A DNA stretch of 39,491 nucleotides from Acidimicrobiia bacterium (GTDB lineage: Bacteria; Actinomycetota; Acidimicrobiia; Acidimicrobiales; Bin134). A program made the position numbers and the translations under genes. Under the pieces are notes generated by a model. The model saw nothing but the letters and a program-made list of their open reading frames with translations. It had not been told where the DNA came from and did no database searches. The DNA lies in contig JAJEDQ010000012.1 of assembly GCA_022821445.1 (NCBI GenBank), positions 1-39,491 of the forward strand, in the 5' to 3' direction. Below are positions 16,140 to 24,334 of the stretch, one piece after another; position 1 is the first letter of the stretch; each line of letters begins with the position of its first letter.

Positions 16140-17375
16140 ATGATCGTGGCCTTGGTTGTAGTGGCCGCGGTGGTGGGCCTGGTGCTGGTGGGGGCAGTGG
16201 CGTGGCGAGAGCACCGGCATTTTGTCGACGCCGAGGAGAGCCGCCGCCGAGACGACGAGATGCACCGCCGCCATGAAGACGAGGTAGCGGAAAGCGAGGC
16301 CCGACTCCGGTTGTCGCTGGACGCCATTACCCAAGGAGTGGTGATGGCCGATGACGCCGGAAACGTGCTGTACCGCAATTCCTACGCCCGGCAGTTCACC
16401 GAAGCCCGCCATGGGGAGGCCTTGGTGGAGGCCGCGGTAGCCGAGCTGCTGGCCGAGGCGTCCCAGGGGCGAGCGGTTGAACGAGAGGTAGAGCTGTTCG
16501 GACCCCCTCGCCGCTGCATGTTTGTCAGCGCCATGCCGCTGACGGTTGAAGGCCGGGACTACGGCTCGGTGGCCCTCATCGACGACATCACCGAGCCCCA
16601 GCGACTGGATGCCATGCGCCGGGATTTCGTGGCCAACATCAGCCACGAGCTACGGACCCCGATGGGGGCGCTAAGCTTGCTGGCCGAGACTTTGGCTGGC
16701 GAGCGCGACCCCGAGGTGGCCTCTCGACTGGCGATGAGGGTGCAGGCCGAGGCCATTCAGCTGTCCGACATCATGGACGACCTCTTGGAGCTCAGCCGGA
16801 TCGAAAGCGATGAGGCATCCGAGCGGACCCTGGTAGTTGTACAGCACGTGGTTAGCGACGCCCTATCCCGACTGAGGCCCATCGCCGACGAGAAGCTGGT
16901 ACCCATCGAAGCGGTGCTTCCCGCCTTTGACCTGTTGGTGAGGGCCGACCACCGACAGCTCACCTCGGCGGTGTTCAACCTTCTTGACAACGCGGTGAAG
17001 TACTCCGATGCCCACCGGCCGGTCAGAGTCTCGGCCCAACTCACGGGAGATCGCGTTGAGCTGGAGGTCCGCGACCATGGCTATGGCATTCCTCTGCGCC
17101 ACCAAAGGCGCATTTTCGAGCGCTTTTACCAGGTGGATCGGTCCCGAGAGCGCACCGATGGCGGGGTGGGGCTGGGGTTGGCCATCGTGCGTCATGTGGC
17201 CACCAACCACGGTGGAGAAGTCCGGGTGGATTCCGCCGAAGGGGAGGGCTCCTCGTTCACTCTGGTGCTGCCGGTTTCCGATGAAGTCTCCGAGGCGCCG
17301 CCCGAAGCTGATGAACGCGAAGTACCCGATACGGTTGTCGCCGACGTGGCCCAGCCAATTGGAGCGCAGGCATGA
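16140..17375 (+). CDS. senX3: Sensor histidine kinase of the phosphate two-component system (SenX3/PhoR type)
   Basis: This 411-residue kinase has one N-terminal membrane helix (about 2-22). A charged linker and a PAS-like domain (about 55-145) follow, then the HisKA helix FVANISHELRTPMGALS with phospho-acceptor H169. The ATPase domain has the N box LLDNAVKYSD, the G1 motif DHGYGIP and the G2 motif GVGLGLAIV. There is no extracytoplasmic domain, so input probably comes through PAS or through Pst/PhoU contacts. Its stop overlaps the response regulator start by ATGA. Context beside phoU supports phosphate sensing. SenX3 proper has two membrane helices, so the symbol marks orthology by context. 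Confidence 0.9.
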   Translation: MIVALVVVAAVVGLVLVGAVAWREHRHFVDAEESRRRDDEMHRRHEDEVAESEARLRLSLDAITQGVVMADDAGNVLYRNSYARQFTEARHGEALVEAAVAELLAEASQGRAVEREVELFGPPRRCMFVSAMPLTVEGRDYGSVALIDDITEPQRLDAMRRDFVANISHELRTPMGALSLLAETLAGERDPEVASRLAMRVQAEAIQLSDIMDDLLELSRIESDEASERTLVVVQHVVSDALSRLRPIADEKLVPIEAVLPAFDLLVRADHRQLTSAVFNLLDNAVKYSDAHRPVRVSAQLTGDRVELEVRDHGYGIPLRHQRRIFERFYQVDRSRERTDGGVGLGLAIVRHVATNHGGEVRVDSAEGEGSSFTLVLPVSDEVSEAPPEADEREVPDTVVADVAQPIGAQA

Positions 17376-18097
17376 GCGCGTCGGCCCGGGTGCTCATCGT
17401 GGAAGACGAGGAGTCGTTTGTCGAGGCGCTGACCGTAGGGCTGACCCGGGAGGGCTTCACTGTGAACGTGGCCCGCGACGGCAAGGAGGCCCTCGACTTC
17501 TTCAACGCCTATTCCCCTGACATCGTGCTGCTCGACGTGATGCTGCCCCTGGTGTCCGGTGTGGACGTCTGCCGCCAGATGCGGGCTCGCTCCCAGGTGC
17601 CCATAATTATGGTCACCGCCAAGGGCGAGGAGATCGATGCGGTGGTCGGCCTGGAGGTGGGGGCCGACGACTACGTGACCAAGCCCTATCGCCTGCGCGA
17701 GCTGATCTCCCGCATGCGGTCGCTGCTGCGGCGTTCCCGATGGACGGCGGAGAGCGAGGCGTTCCGGGGGGAAGTCGTCGAGGTGGGCGATGTGGCTGTC
17801 AACCCCGAGCGCCATGAGGTGTTCGTGCGAGGCGAGCAAATTGAGTTGCCGCTGAAGGAGTTCGACCTGCTTGAGCTGTTGTTGGCCAACGCGGGGCGGG
17901 TGTTGACCCGCGACGCGCTGATCGACCAGGTGTGGGGCAGCGACTATGTGGGCGACACCAAGACGCTCGACGTCCACGTAAAGCGGCTTCGGTCCAAGAT
18001 CGAAGACGATCCTTCCAAGCCCCGCCGCATCGTGACCATCCGCGGCCTGGGCTACAAGTACGCCACCGGCGTTCCTGCGGAACCCGCGCCGCCTTGA
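17372..18097 (+). CDS. regX3: OmpR/PhoB-family response regulator (RegX3 type)
   Basis: This 241-residue protein has a receiver domain with acidic pocket E11-D12, phospho-acceptor D55 (IVLLDVMLP), the Thr of MVTAKG and the Lys of YVTKPY. It is followed by a winged-helix DNA-binding domain (about 135-232: PLKEFDLLELLLANAGRVLTR to TIRGLGYKYA). It should bind PHO-box repeats such as the one upstream of pstS. It overlaps the kinase gene by 4 nt. Confidence 0.94.
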   Translation: MSASARVLIVEDEESFVEALTVGLTREGFTVNVARDGKEALDFFNAYSPDIVLLDVMLPLVSGVDVCRQMRARSQVPIIMVTAKGEEIDAVVGLEVGADDYVTKPYRLRELISRMRSLLRRSRWTAESEAFRGEVVEVGDVAVNPERHEVFVRGEQIELPLKEFDLLELLLANAGRVLTRDALIDQVWGSDYVGDTKTLDVHVKRLRSKIEDDPSKPRRIVTIRGLGYKYATGVPAEPAPP

Positions 18098-18119
18098 TCT
18101 TGGCCATAATCTTCAAGCC

Positions 18120-19403
18120 GTGATCAACGTCCCGTTCTTGCGGCTGGTTAGGGTTCATGCCCTTGGCGCCGCGGGCGACGCCATGATCACCGTAGCGCTT
18201 GCGGGCTCCCTCTTCTTCTCCATTGATCCCAGCGCGGCGCGGTTCCGGGTCACCCTCTATCTGCTGCTGACCATGGCCCCGTTCGCGGTGGTAGGCCCGC
18301 TGATAGGCCCGGCTCTAGACCGCTTTCGGGGCGGACGGCGCCCCATGATCCTCGCCATCAATGGGGGGAGGGCGTTCTTTGCCTTCCTGATGATCTCCAA
18401 CATGGATTCTCTGCTGCTGTTCCCCCTTGCCTTCGCCATGCTGATTCTCCAGAAGAGCTACGGCGTGGCCAAGGCCTCAATGGTGCCGCTCATCTTGCCC
18501 AAAGAAGAGCAGTTTGTGGGGGGCAACGCCCGGTTGGCGCTGGTGGGGAGCGTCTGCGGTTTCATCGGCGCCGGTCCGGCGCTGCTGGCCAACCTGCTGG
18601 GGGGTGCTTCGTGGACGGTAGGCCTGGCCATGGTGGTCTACATCCTGGCGGCGCTCTCAGCGCTGTCGCTGCCCCAAAGCCGCATTGTCCCCGAGCCGAT
18701 TGACGATGAGGAGGCGGGCAAACTCCGCGGTATAGGTATTCGCAAAGCGGCGTCAGCCACCGGCACCCTGCGGGGCATCGTCGGGTTTATGACTTTTCTG
18801 GCCGCCTTCGCCTTGCGGGGTGGCGCCGACGACGTGAACCTCTCCGGGGTGGGCAAGGCATTCGGTGCCGGCATCCGTCACGCCCTTCAAGGCGATGTGG
18901 CTTCTGACGCCAGCCCGGCGTGGAAGCTGGGGCTGGTGGCCGCGGCCCTGGTGTGCGGGTTCTTGGTCGGCTCGCTTCTGGCCCCCAAACTGCGGGACCG
19001 GATTCGCGAGGAGATCATCATCGCCACTGCGCTGGCCGCCCTGTTCTTTGTGGGCCTGCTGGCCGCGTGGGGAGGGGGCTATGGCTCGACGCTGCTTTTG
19101 GCCCTGGGTGTGGGGGTCACCGCCAGCGCGGGCAAGCTCTCCTTTGACTCCATCGTGCAGCGCGACGCCGAGGGGGCCAATCACGGGCGGGCGTTTGCCG
19201 TCTTTGAAACCCGCTTCCAGATCTTCTGGGTGGTGGGCGCGCTCATCCCTGTGGTCATACCCATGCCGGCCCGAGTGGGCTTCATCCTCATTGCCGTAGC
19301 GGCCGCAGTCGCCGCGGTGCTCTTCTGGCTGCGGCGGATGCCTACTCAGGGAGGTCGATTCGAGCCAGCCACAGACCGGGGGCATCAACCTCAGCAGGCG
19401 TAG
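18120..19403 (+). CDS. MFS-type membrane transporter, unknown substrate
   Basis: This 427-residue protein has roughly ten to twelve hydrophobic segments. A loop typical of major facilitator proteins is seen in GPLIGPALDRFRGGRRPMI. A middle cytoplasmic loop (about 185-215) and a polar insertion near 240-260 separate two halves. It starts at a GTG 22 nt after the response regulator stop and could be co-transcribed with it. Its 3' end overlaps the convergent zincin-like gene by 62 nt. Efflux is the common role of such proteins; no substrate can be inferred. Confidence 0.75.
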   Translation: MINVPFLRLVRVHALGAAGDAMITVALAGSLFFSIDPSAARFRVTLYLLLTMAPFAVVGPLIGPALDRFRGGRRPMILAINGGRAFFAFLMISNMDSLLLFPLAFAMLILQKSYGVAKASMVPLILPKEEQFVGGNARLALVGSVCGFIGAGPALLANLLGGASWTVGLAMVVYILAALSALSLPQSRIVPEPIDDEEAGKLRGIGIRKAASATGTLRGIVGFMTFLAAFALRGGADDVNLSGVGKAFGAGIRHALQGDVASDASPAWKLGLVAAALVCGFLVGSLLAPKLRDRIREEIIIATALAALFFVGLLAAWGGGYGSTLLLALGVGVTASAGKLSFDSIVQRDAEGANHGRAFAVFETRFQIFWVVGALIPVVIPMPARVGFILIAVAAAVAAVLFWLRRMPTQGGRFEPATDRGHQPQQA

Positions 19404-20520
19404 GCAGCTCCCGGGCTGAATGCCAAAGCCGGGCCAGTCCGTCGGCGCCCGCCCGTTCCACCACCCCGCTGGCGAAGGCCGATCCCCGGTCGTACTGGTC
19501 TTGGCTGAGCTCTAGGCCGAACATCCGCTCGATGAAGCGGTCAGACGCATCAGCCGTCACCCGTCGCCGCCTCAGGGCTTCGCTGAGGCGCTGGTAGGAG
19601 CTGATGAGCCCGCGTCCGATGCTGTCCATGGTCCAGTCGACATATCCGGCGATCACCGTCACCAATGCCGTGATCTGGGGCAGCAGAACCCGCTGGGCCG
19701 GCGATTGGATCGCCCCCAGGATGATCTCGGGATCGCCCAGTGCCGACTGAAGGTCGCCCAGTGAATCAGGATTGGCCAGGTCCAGTTCGCCCAGTCGGCT
19801 CTCCAGAGCACCGGGGTCGGCCTCGAATCCCCCGACATAATCGGCGAGGAGTTCTTCGATCCGCTGGCTCACATGGGGGATCGTCAGCACCGAATGGTGG
19901 GTGAGCTCGCTCAAGCACACCCAAAGCCGCAAGTCAGAGCGGTCTAAGCTCCACTCGTCGGCCAACGCGTCGATGTTGGCCGGTACCACCATCAGCTCCG
20001 AGCCGTCCCGGGGAATGGGCAGGTCGTACTGGCCCAGACTGCGGCGGGCGAGGTTGCCCACCATGCTTCCAGCGGTCATGCTCAGCATGACCGGGCCGAT
20101 CATCTTCATGATCTGGCCGAACATGGCCTGGGCGGGGTCGAAGGAAGCCTCCTCCGCTTCAACTCGGCCCGACACGTTTCCGATGGGCTCCAGCAGATCC
20201 TGGTAGGCATCCAGGGTGGCGGTGGCCCACTGTGTTCGGGTCACCGGCACGATGGTGGCGGCTTGGCCGTGGCGGGTTGTCGACAGGCCGGTGGCGTTGG
20301 CCACCTGGAGCTCGGCCACCCGGCCCAGTTCTTCCAGGGTGATGCGGTCGGTGGGATCCACATTGGGCTCCGACTGGCCCTCGGTGGCCACTGCCACCGC
20401 GAACTGGCGCGCCGTCTCCCAGGTGTTCGCTGCCTGTTGCGAGAAGAGCTTGCCCAGATCCCCGAAAATGGGCATCCCTTTGAAGGGGTTGAACTCCTCG
20501 GGCGAGTCGGGTTCGCTCAC
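19342..20520 (-). CDS. Zincin-like protein of the DUF2342/Zincin_2 family (Rv3195-like)
   Basis: This 392-residue protein has no signal peptide. It begins with NPFKGMPIFGDLGKLF, and a Gly/Met-rich helix (GQIMKMIGPVMLSMTAGSM) precedes the conserved core DLPIPRDGSELMVVPANIDA. The helix where a zincin motif would lie reads LWVCLSELTHHSVLTIPHV (S204-E205-x2-H208), so the first His of a classical HExxH is replaced by Ser. In mycobacteria a member of this family (Rv3195) is encoded next to the Lon-like and UPF0182 genes, both of which are present here at 23240 and 25412. Catalytic activity is uncertain. Confidence 0.8.
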   Translation of the reverse strand: MSEPDSPEEFNPFKGMPIFGDLGKLFSQQAANTWETARQFAVAVATEGQSEPNVDPTDRITLEELGRVAELQVANATGLSTTRHGQAATIVPVTRTQWATATLDAYQDLLEPIGNVSGRVEAEEASFDPAQAMFGQIMKMIGPVMLSMTAGSMVGNLARRSLGQYDLPIPRDGSELMVVPANIDALADEWSLDRSDLRLWVCLSELTHHSVLTIPHVSQRIEELLADYVGGFEADPGALESRLGELDLANPDSLGDLQSALGDPEIILGAIQSPAQRVLLPQITALVTVIAGYVDWTMDSIGRGLISSYQRLSEALRRRRVTADASDRFIERMFGLELSQDQYDRGSAFASGVVERAGADGLARLWHSARELPTPAEVDAPGLWLARIDLPE

Positions 20521-20638
20521 ACCGCGAGGTTACCGGCAATACTCCGGCAACTGTTGCGGGGATGATTGGGCAGGAGTGTCAATGGGTGGCCGATGATCGG
20601 AGTGAATCGACGAGAGTGTCAGGGTTTACACTCAGTCT

Positions 20639-21172
20639 GTGGATCCGCCGGAGACCGCTGAGGTGTGGGTAGGGCTTAGCGAAGCGCCGCTGCCGTTAGA
20701 CCAGGTGCTTGCTTGGGTGGGTCGTCCGGATTGCGGCGGCACTGTCTTGTTCAGCGGCACGGCCCGCGACCACTCGGAGGGTCGGCCGGGGGTGACCGTG
20801 CTCGAATACGAGGCCTACGAGGAGCAGGTGACGCCCCGTTTGGAGGCGTTGGCGCAGGAGGCTCAGATCAGGTGGCCCGATATCGGACGGGTGGCGATGC
20901 TGCATCGGGTGGGCCGGGTGGAGATCGGGGAGTCGGCGGTGGTGGCGGCTGTTTCTGCGCCCCATCGCGAGGAGGCCTTTGCCGCCGCCCGGTTCTGCAT
21001 TGATGCTTTGAAGGCCACCGTGCCCATTTGGAAAAAGGAGGCCTGGGAGGGCGGCGAGAGCTGGGGTTTGGAAGCCCAGCACATCGCCGAGGCCGACACA
21101 GTTGCCCCCCTTGATGACCGATACGCCCCCGAGGCCGACGCGGTCTCTGCTTCAGGCGAGTTCGCCGGCTGA
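20639..21172 (+). CDS. moaE: Molybdopterin synthase catalytic subunit MoaE
   Basis: This 177-residue protein converts precursor Z to molybdopterin together with sulfur-carrying MoaD. The family motifs are all present: GGTVLFSGTARDHSEGR, HRVGRVEIGESAV, SAPHREEAF and ALKATVPIWKKE. The two Lys (K125 and K132) have the same 7-residue spacing as the active-site lysines of E. coli MoaE. The GTG start at 20639 gives an N-terminus close to the first motif. The C-terminal 25 residues are an acidic extension. No moaD or other molybdenum cofactor gene is nearby. The mreB gene starts 3 nt downstream. Confidence 0.94.
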   Translation: MDPPETAEVWVGLSEAPLPLDQVLAWVGRPDCGGTVLFSGTARDHSEGRPGVTVLEYEAYEEQVTPRLEALAQEAQIRWPDIGRVAMLHRVGRVEIGESAVVAAVSAPHREEAFAAARFCIDALKATVPIWKKEAWEGGESWGLEAQHIAEADTVAPLDDRYAPEADAVSASGEFAG

Positions 21173-21175
21173 TCC

Positions 21176-22171
21176 ATGGCCCGAGACCTGGCGATCGATC
21201 TGGGCACGGCCAACACGCTGGTCTATGCGCGCGGCCAGGGGATCATCCTGAACGAGCCCTCGGTGATCGCCTTGAACCGCAAGACCAACGAGGTGCTGGC
21301 CATGGGCCGAGAGGCGTGGCAGATGATCGGACGCACGCCAGCCCACATCGTGGCCGTTCGCCCCTTGCGCAAGGGGGCGATCACCGATTTCGAGGTGACC
21401 CAGCGCATGATCCGCCTGCTGTTGATGGATGCAGGGGTCAACCGGTTCAGCCGCCCGAAGGTGGTCATCTGCGTGCCGTCGGCGATCACCGCGGTCGAGC
21501 GCCGGGCGGTGGTGGAGGCGGCCCGTCGGGCCGGGGCGGCCGAGACCCGGCTCATCGAGCAGCCCCTGGCTGCGGCCATCGGGGCTTCGCTGCCCATTCA
21601 CGAGCCCATCGGCAACATGGTGGTGGACATCGGCGGGGGAACCAGCGAGACCGCGCTGATCTCGATGGGTGGGGTCATTTCGCTCAAGGCCATCCGAGTG
21701 GGTTCCTTCGACATCGATGCCGCAATCCAGGCCTTTGTTCGACGCGAGTTCGGCATTGCCATCGGTGAGCGCACCGCTGAAGAGGTGAAAATAACCATCG
21801 GCTCCGCGGCCTACGTTCCCGGCGAGTGCAGCGCCGAAGTTCGAGGTCGCAATCTGATGAACGGCCTGCCCGAGACCATTGTGCTGTCGCCGTTCGAAGT
21901 GCGTACCGCCATTGCCGAGCCAGTCTCCGCTTTCGTGGACTCGGTGGTGGCTTGCCTGGTGGAAGTCCCCCCAGAGCTGTCTCAAGACGTGATCACCCAT
22001 GGCATCCATTTGGTGGGAGGCGGCTCGCTGCTGCGGGGTCTGGCCGATCGGCTGTCTCAGGCCGCGGAAGTGCCGGTGAGCCTGGTGGAGGCTCCCTTGG
22101 AGGCGGTGGTGATGGGGGCAGGCCGCTGTCTGGAATCCTTCGAGGACGTCCAGGCGATGTTCATGGAGTGA
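21176..22171 (+). CDS. mreB: MreB-like actin-family cell-shape protein
   Basis: This 331-residue protein has the actin-fold motifs: phosphate-1 DLGTANTLVY, the VVICVPSAIT segment, phosphate-2 VVDIGGGTSETALIS and the adenosine motif GIHLVGGGSLLRGL. MreB polymerises under the membrane and directs lateral wall synthesis. The length is normal. MreC, MreD and RodA, the usual neighbours, are absent. Instead moaE lies upstream. The stop lies inside the first unit of an 18-bp tandem repeat, so the last three residues (FME) are part of that repeat. Confidence 0.94.
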   Translation: MARDLAIDLGTANTLVYARGQGIILNEPSVIALNRKTNEVLAMGREAWQMIGRTPAHIVAVRPLRKGAITDFEVTQRMIRLLLMDAGVNRFSRPKVVICVPSAITAVERRAVVEAARRAGAAETRLIEQPLAAAIGASLPIHEPIGNMVVDIGGGTSETALISMGGVISLKAIRVGSFDIDAAIQAFVRREFGIAIGERTAEEVKITIGSAAYVPGECSAEVRGRNLMNGLPETIVLSPFEVRTAIAEPVSAFVDSVVACLVEVPPELSQDVITHGIHLVGGGSLLRGLADRLSQAAEVPVSLVEAPLEAVVMGAGRCLESFEDVQAMFME

Positions 22172-22243
22172 TCTGGGTTCATGGAGCGATCCGGGTTCAT
22201 GGAGTGATCTGGGTTCATGGAGTGATCCGGGTTCATGGAGTAG
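22160..22243 (+). repeat. 18-bp tandem repeat overlapping the mreB stop codon
   Basis: Four full units and one partial unit of TTCATGGAGTGATCYGGG start at 22160, 22178, 22196, 22214 and 22232. They differ only at one or two positions. The first unit contains the mreB stop TGA, and the array ends just before the convergent HEAT gene stop. All units carry TGA in the mreB frame, so slippage would not extend MreB. Confidence 0.95.
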
Positions 22244-22250
22244 GGCCGAG

Positions 22251-22910
22251 TCAATCAGGGTTGGTAAGCAGCTCGGCCGCGTCTCTGGTCTGCCAGTCTC
22301 GGTCTTCCGCGGCCCGCCGGAGTGCGGCCTCCACCTCCGGGCCGTCGAACGGGGCCAGCGCCAGAACCGCTCGTCGGCGCACCGCCACTCGGTCGGTGGT
22401 GGCCCCCAGAATGGCTTCGAGTCCAGCAGGGTGGCCGATCGCTCCCAACGCGGCGACGGCTGCCTCCCGCACCAGGGGATTCGAGTGATCGGCGGCCAAT
22501 TCTCCTAGCCGGGTCACGGTGCCGAGATCTTCAAAGTCCCGCTCCCCGCAGGCCCATGCGGCGGTTTCGGCCACATCATCGCTTGGGTCGTCCAAGAGGG
22601 GAGCGGGCGACACCTCGGTGCGACCAACGGTCAAAGCGGCGGCCCGCATCCTCACCTTTGGCGACGAATCGCGAAATGCGGCTCGCAGCTCCTCGTCGGC
22701 CAGCGCGCCCATCCGGTCTAGAGCCCCGAGTGCCGATGCCCGCACTTGGGGGTCCTCCTCATGCTGGGCTGCCCTTGCCGTGGCCTCATCGCTGGTGTGC
22801 CCGGCGATCACCGCATCGCGCCGCGCAATCCTGCGGGTGTGGCCGGTGATCACCGCATCGCGCCGTGCAATCCTGCGGGTGGACTGATTGTCTTCTGGGT
22901 GTCCGCTCAC
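22251..22910 (-). CDS. HEAT-repeat protein
   Basis: This 219-residue protein starts at a GTG that overlaps the upstream stop by GTGA. From about residue 45 it consists of HEAT-like helical pairs, with repeated A-A-x-A-L/A-G patterns (VRASALGALDRMG, VRMRAAALTVG, VREAAVAALGAIGH, VAVRRRAVLALAPF). Such proteins are scaffolds for protein binding; some HEAT proteins act as lyases for phycobilins, but no such context exists here. Residues 12-39 hold a duplicated 14-residue segment (RRIARRDAVI-x-GHT). It is paired with a small membrane protein gene upstream. Confidence 0.8.
   Translation of the reverse strand: MSGHPEDNQSTRRIARRDAVITGHTRRIARRDAVIAGHTSDEATARAAQHEEDPQVRASALGALDRMGALADEELRAAFRDSSPKVRMRAAALTVGRTEVSPAPLLDDPSDDVAETAAWACGERDFEDLGTVTRLGELAADHSNPLVREAAVAALGAIGHPAGLEAILGATTDRVAVRRRAVLALAPFDGPEVEAALRRAAEDRDWQTRDAAELLTNPD
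22795..22878 (-). repeat. 42-bp tandem duplication inside the HEAT-repeat gene
   Basis: Units 22795-22836 and 22837-22878 are identical at 39 of 42 positions. They encode RRIARRDAVI-x-GHT twice in the non-HEAT N-terminal segment. The duplication is in frame. Confidence 0.9.
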
Positions 22911-23221
22911 ACCAGCGTTTCCAAGGCAATTGTGAGGCCGACAAAGAAGAGCCCCACCAACATGGTCAGCCCCGCCCCCAGCAAGACGATCACAAAGAAG
23001 AGGCCGACACCGGCCCGTAAACGCTGCCACCAGCGAAACCGCGCCTCTTCGCCGTAATCAGCCCGGTAGGAGGCCAAAACATCTCTCTCGGCCCTGGCCT
23101 CCCGCCAGTCTTCCCACCGATGCTGCCACCAGCTTTTCAGCGTGCCCCAAGTATCGTCGGAGAGGGAAGTACGAATGCGCGACCAGTCGACCACAGAGCC
23201 ACCCAGGATAGTTCCACCCAC
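22907..23221 (-). CDS. Small Trp-rich membrane protein of unknown function
   Basis: The frame encodes 104 residues. The N-terminal part is polar and Trp-rich (WGTLKSWWQHRWEDWREARAE). One or two membrane segments follow at about 69-98 (VGLFFVIVLLGAGLTMLVGLFF). Its stop overlaps the HEAT gene start, so the two are probably coupled. The start is uncertain: GTG at 23221 lies only 18 bp from the divergent Lon-like gene start and has no clear ribosome binding site. GTG at 23194, preceded by GGGTGG, is also possible. I do not recognise the family. Confidence 0.6.
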   Translation of the reverse strand: MGGTILGGSVVDWSRIRTSLSDDTWGTLKSWWQHRWEDWREARAERDVLASYRADYGEEARFRWWQRLRAGVGLFFVIVLLGAGLTMLVGLFFVGLTIALETLV

Positions 23222-23306
23222 CGAAAACCGGGGGCCGTAATGACCCGCGGCACCACTTCTTCTTTCGAGTCTGGAGTAGTTCCACCCACCGAAAACCGGG
23301 GGCCGT
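23209..23306 (+). repeat. Two 30-bp direct repeats flanking the Lon-like gene start (23209-23238, 23277-23306)
   Basis: The units (TAGTTCCACCCACCGAAAAC, continuing to GGCCGT) appear identical by eye and lie 68 bp apart. The first is just upstream of the ATG at 23240. The second is inside the coding region and encodes VVPPTENRGP. They read in different frames, so the duplication is not a protein repeat. Confidence 0.92.
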
Positions 23307-24325
23307 CTTGGTGGCGGCGCAACTTGGCCTGGCTGGTTCCCGTGGCCGTGCTGATCTTCTTGCTGGTGGTCACTTCGGTTGTGTTCACCTTCTGGCGCAC
23401 CGATCAGGTAGCGGTTCGGCCCGGCTCGGTGGAAGATGTGCCATCGCGGGTCACCGTTACGGGAGCTGAGGTTTATCCTCCGGAAAGCGAGATCGCCCTA
23501 GTGACCGTGAAGGTCAGCCAGCGTTTGAACATCTGGCAGCGAATCGGCGCCGAATTCGAGTCGGGGGTGGATATCGAGCCCGAGCGAACGTTCACCGGCG
23601 GCGGCACCCGCGACGAGTTGCGCCGACTCAACGAACTGCGAATGGAGACTTCCCAGCACACCGCCGTCGTGGTGGCGCTGGAGCATTTGGGCTACGAGAT
23701 CCCCCGTCATGCCTCTGGAGTCATCGTGGCCGATGCAATGAGCGGGACACCCGCCGCGGAAGTGTTGGAGCGGGGCGACGTGATCGTGGGTATCGAAGGT
23801 GTTGCCGCGTCCGACTTGAGAGATCTGGCCGAAGTGTTGGCCTTGCGGAGCGCGGGCCAGACGGTGGTATTGGACGTGGAGCGAGCCGACAGCGGGGAGG
23901 TGGAAGCGGTGCCGGTCGAGCTCATCGAGTCTTCCGACGAGCCGGGGCGGGCGCTGATCGGCGTGGGGGCGCGCGAACGCGTGGATATCGGGGATCTGCC
24001 GGTGCAGATCGAAATCGACAGCGGCAAGATCGGAGGGCCGTCAGCCGGGTTGGCCCTTACCCTCGGCATCATCGACCTTTTGACTCCCGGGGAGCTGATG
24101 GGCGGCCGACGGGTGGCTACTACTGGAACGATCACGTTCGACGGCTCGGTGGGGGCTATCGGCGAGGTTGATCAGAAGGCCATCGCCGCGGAAAGAGCCG
24201 GAGTAGACCTGCTGCTGGTGCCCGTTTTGAATCTGAGCGTTGCCCTCGACCATGTCAGCGGCGACATGCAGGTGGTGGGTGTGGAGACTTTGCAGGAGGC
24301 ATTGGACGCGTTGGCCGGCAACTAA
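23240..24325 (+). CDS. Membrane-anchored PDZ/Lon-type serine protease (Rv3194c-like, S16)
   Basis: From the ATG at 23240 the protein has 361 residues. A membrane helix lies at about 27-52. A PDZ domain (about 150-240, HASGVIVADAMSGTPAAEVLERGDVIVGIEG) is followed by a Lon-type proteolytic domain. That domain has catalytic Ser268 in GGPSAG and Lys313 in EVDQKAIAAERAGVD, and the strand GTITFDGSVGAIG between them. It should act on exported or membrane proteins on the outside face. The start is uncertain because a 30-bp repeat lies across it. In mycobacteria the homologue is also next to UPF0182. Confidence 0.87.
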   Translation: MTRGTTSSFESGVVPPTENRGPSWWRRNLAWLVPVAVLIFLLVVTSVVFTFWRTDQVAVRPGSVEDVPSRVTVTGAEVYPPESEIALVTVKVSQRLNIWQRIGAEFESGVDIEPERTFTGGGTRDELRRLNELRMETSQHTAVVVALEHLGYEIPRHASGVIVADAMSGTPAAEVLERGDVIVGIEGVAASDLRDLAEVLALRSAGQTVVLDVERADSGEVEAVPVELIESSDEPGRALIGVGARERVDIGDLPVQIEIDSGKIGGPSAGLALTLGIIDLLTPGELMGGRRVATTGTITFDGSVGAIGEVDQKAIAAERAGVDLLLVPVLNLSVALDHVSGDMQVVGVETLQEALDALAGN

Positions 24326-24334
24326 GGTTTGGCG

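Noticed and set aside
22160-22243. CRISPR array
   Set aside because: Units are 18 bp and directly abutting with no spacers; there are no cas genes.
22795-22878. Small regulatory RNA formed by the 42-bp repeats
   Set aside because: The repeat is in frame within a gene, and no promoter or terminator was seen around it.
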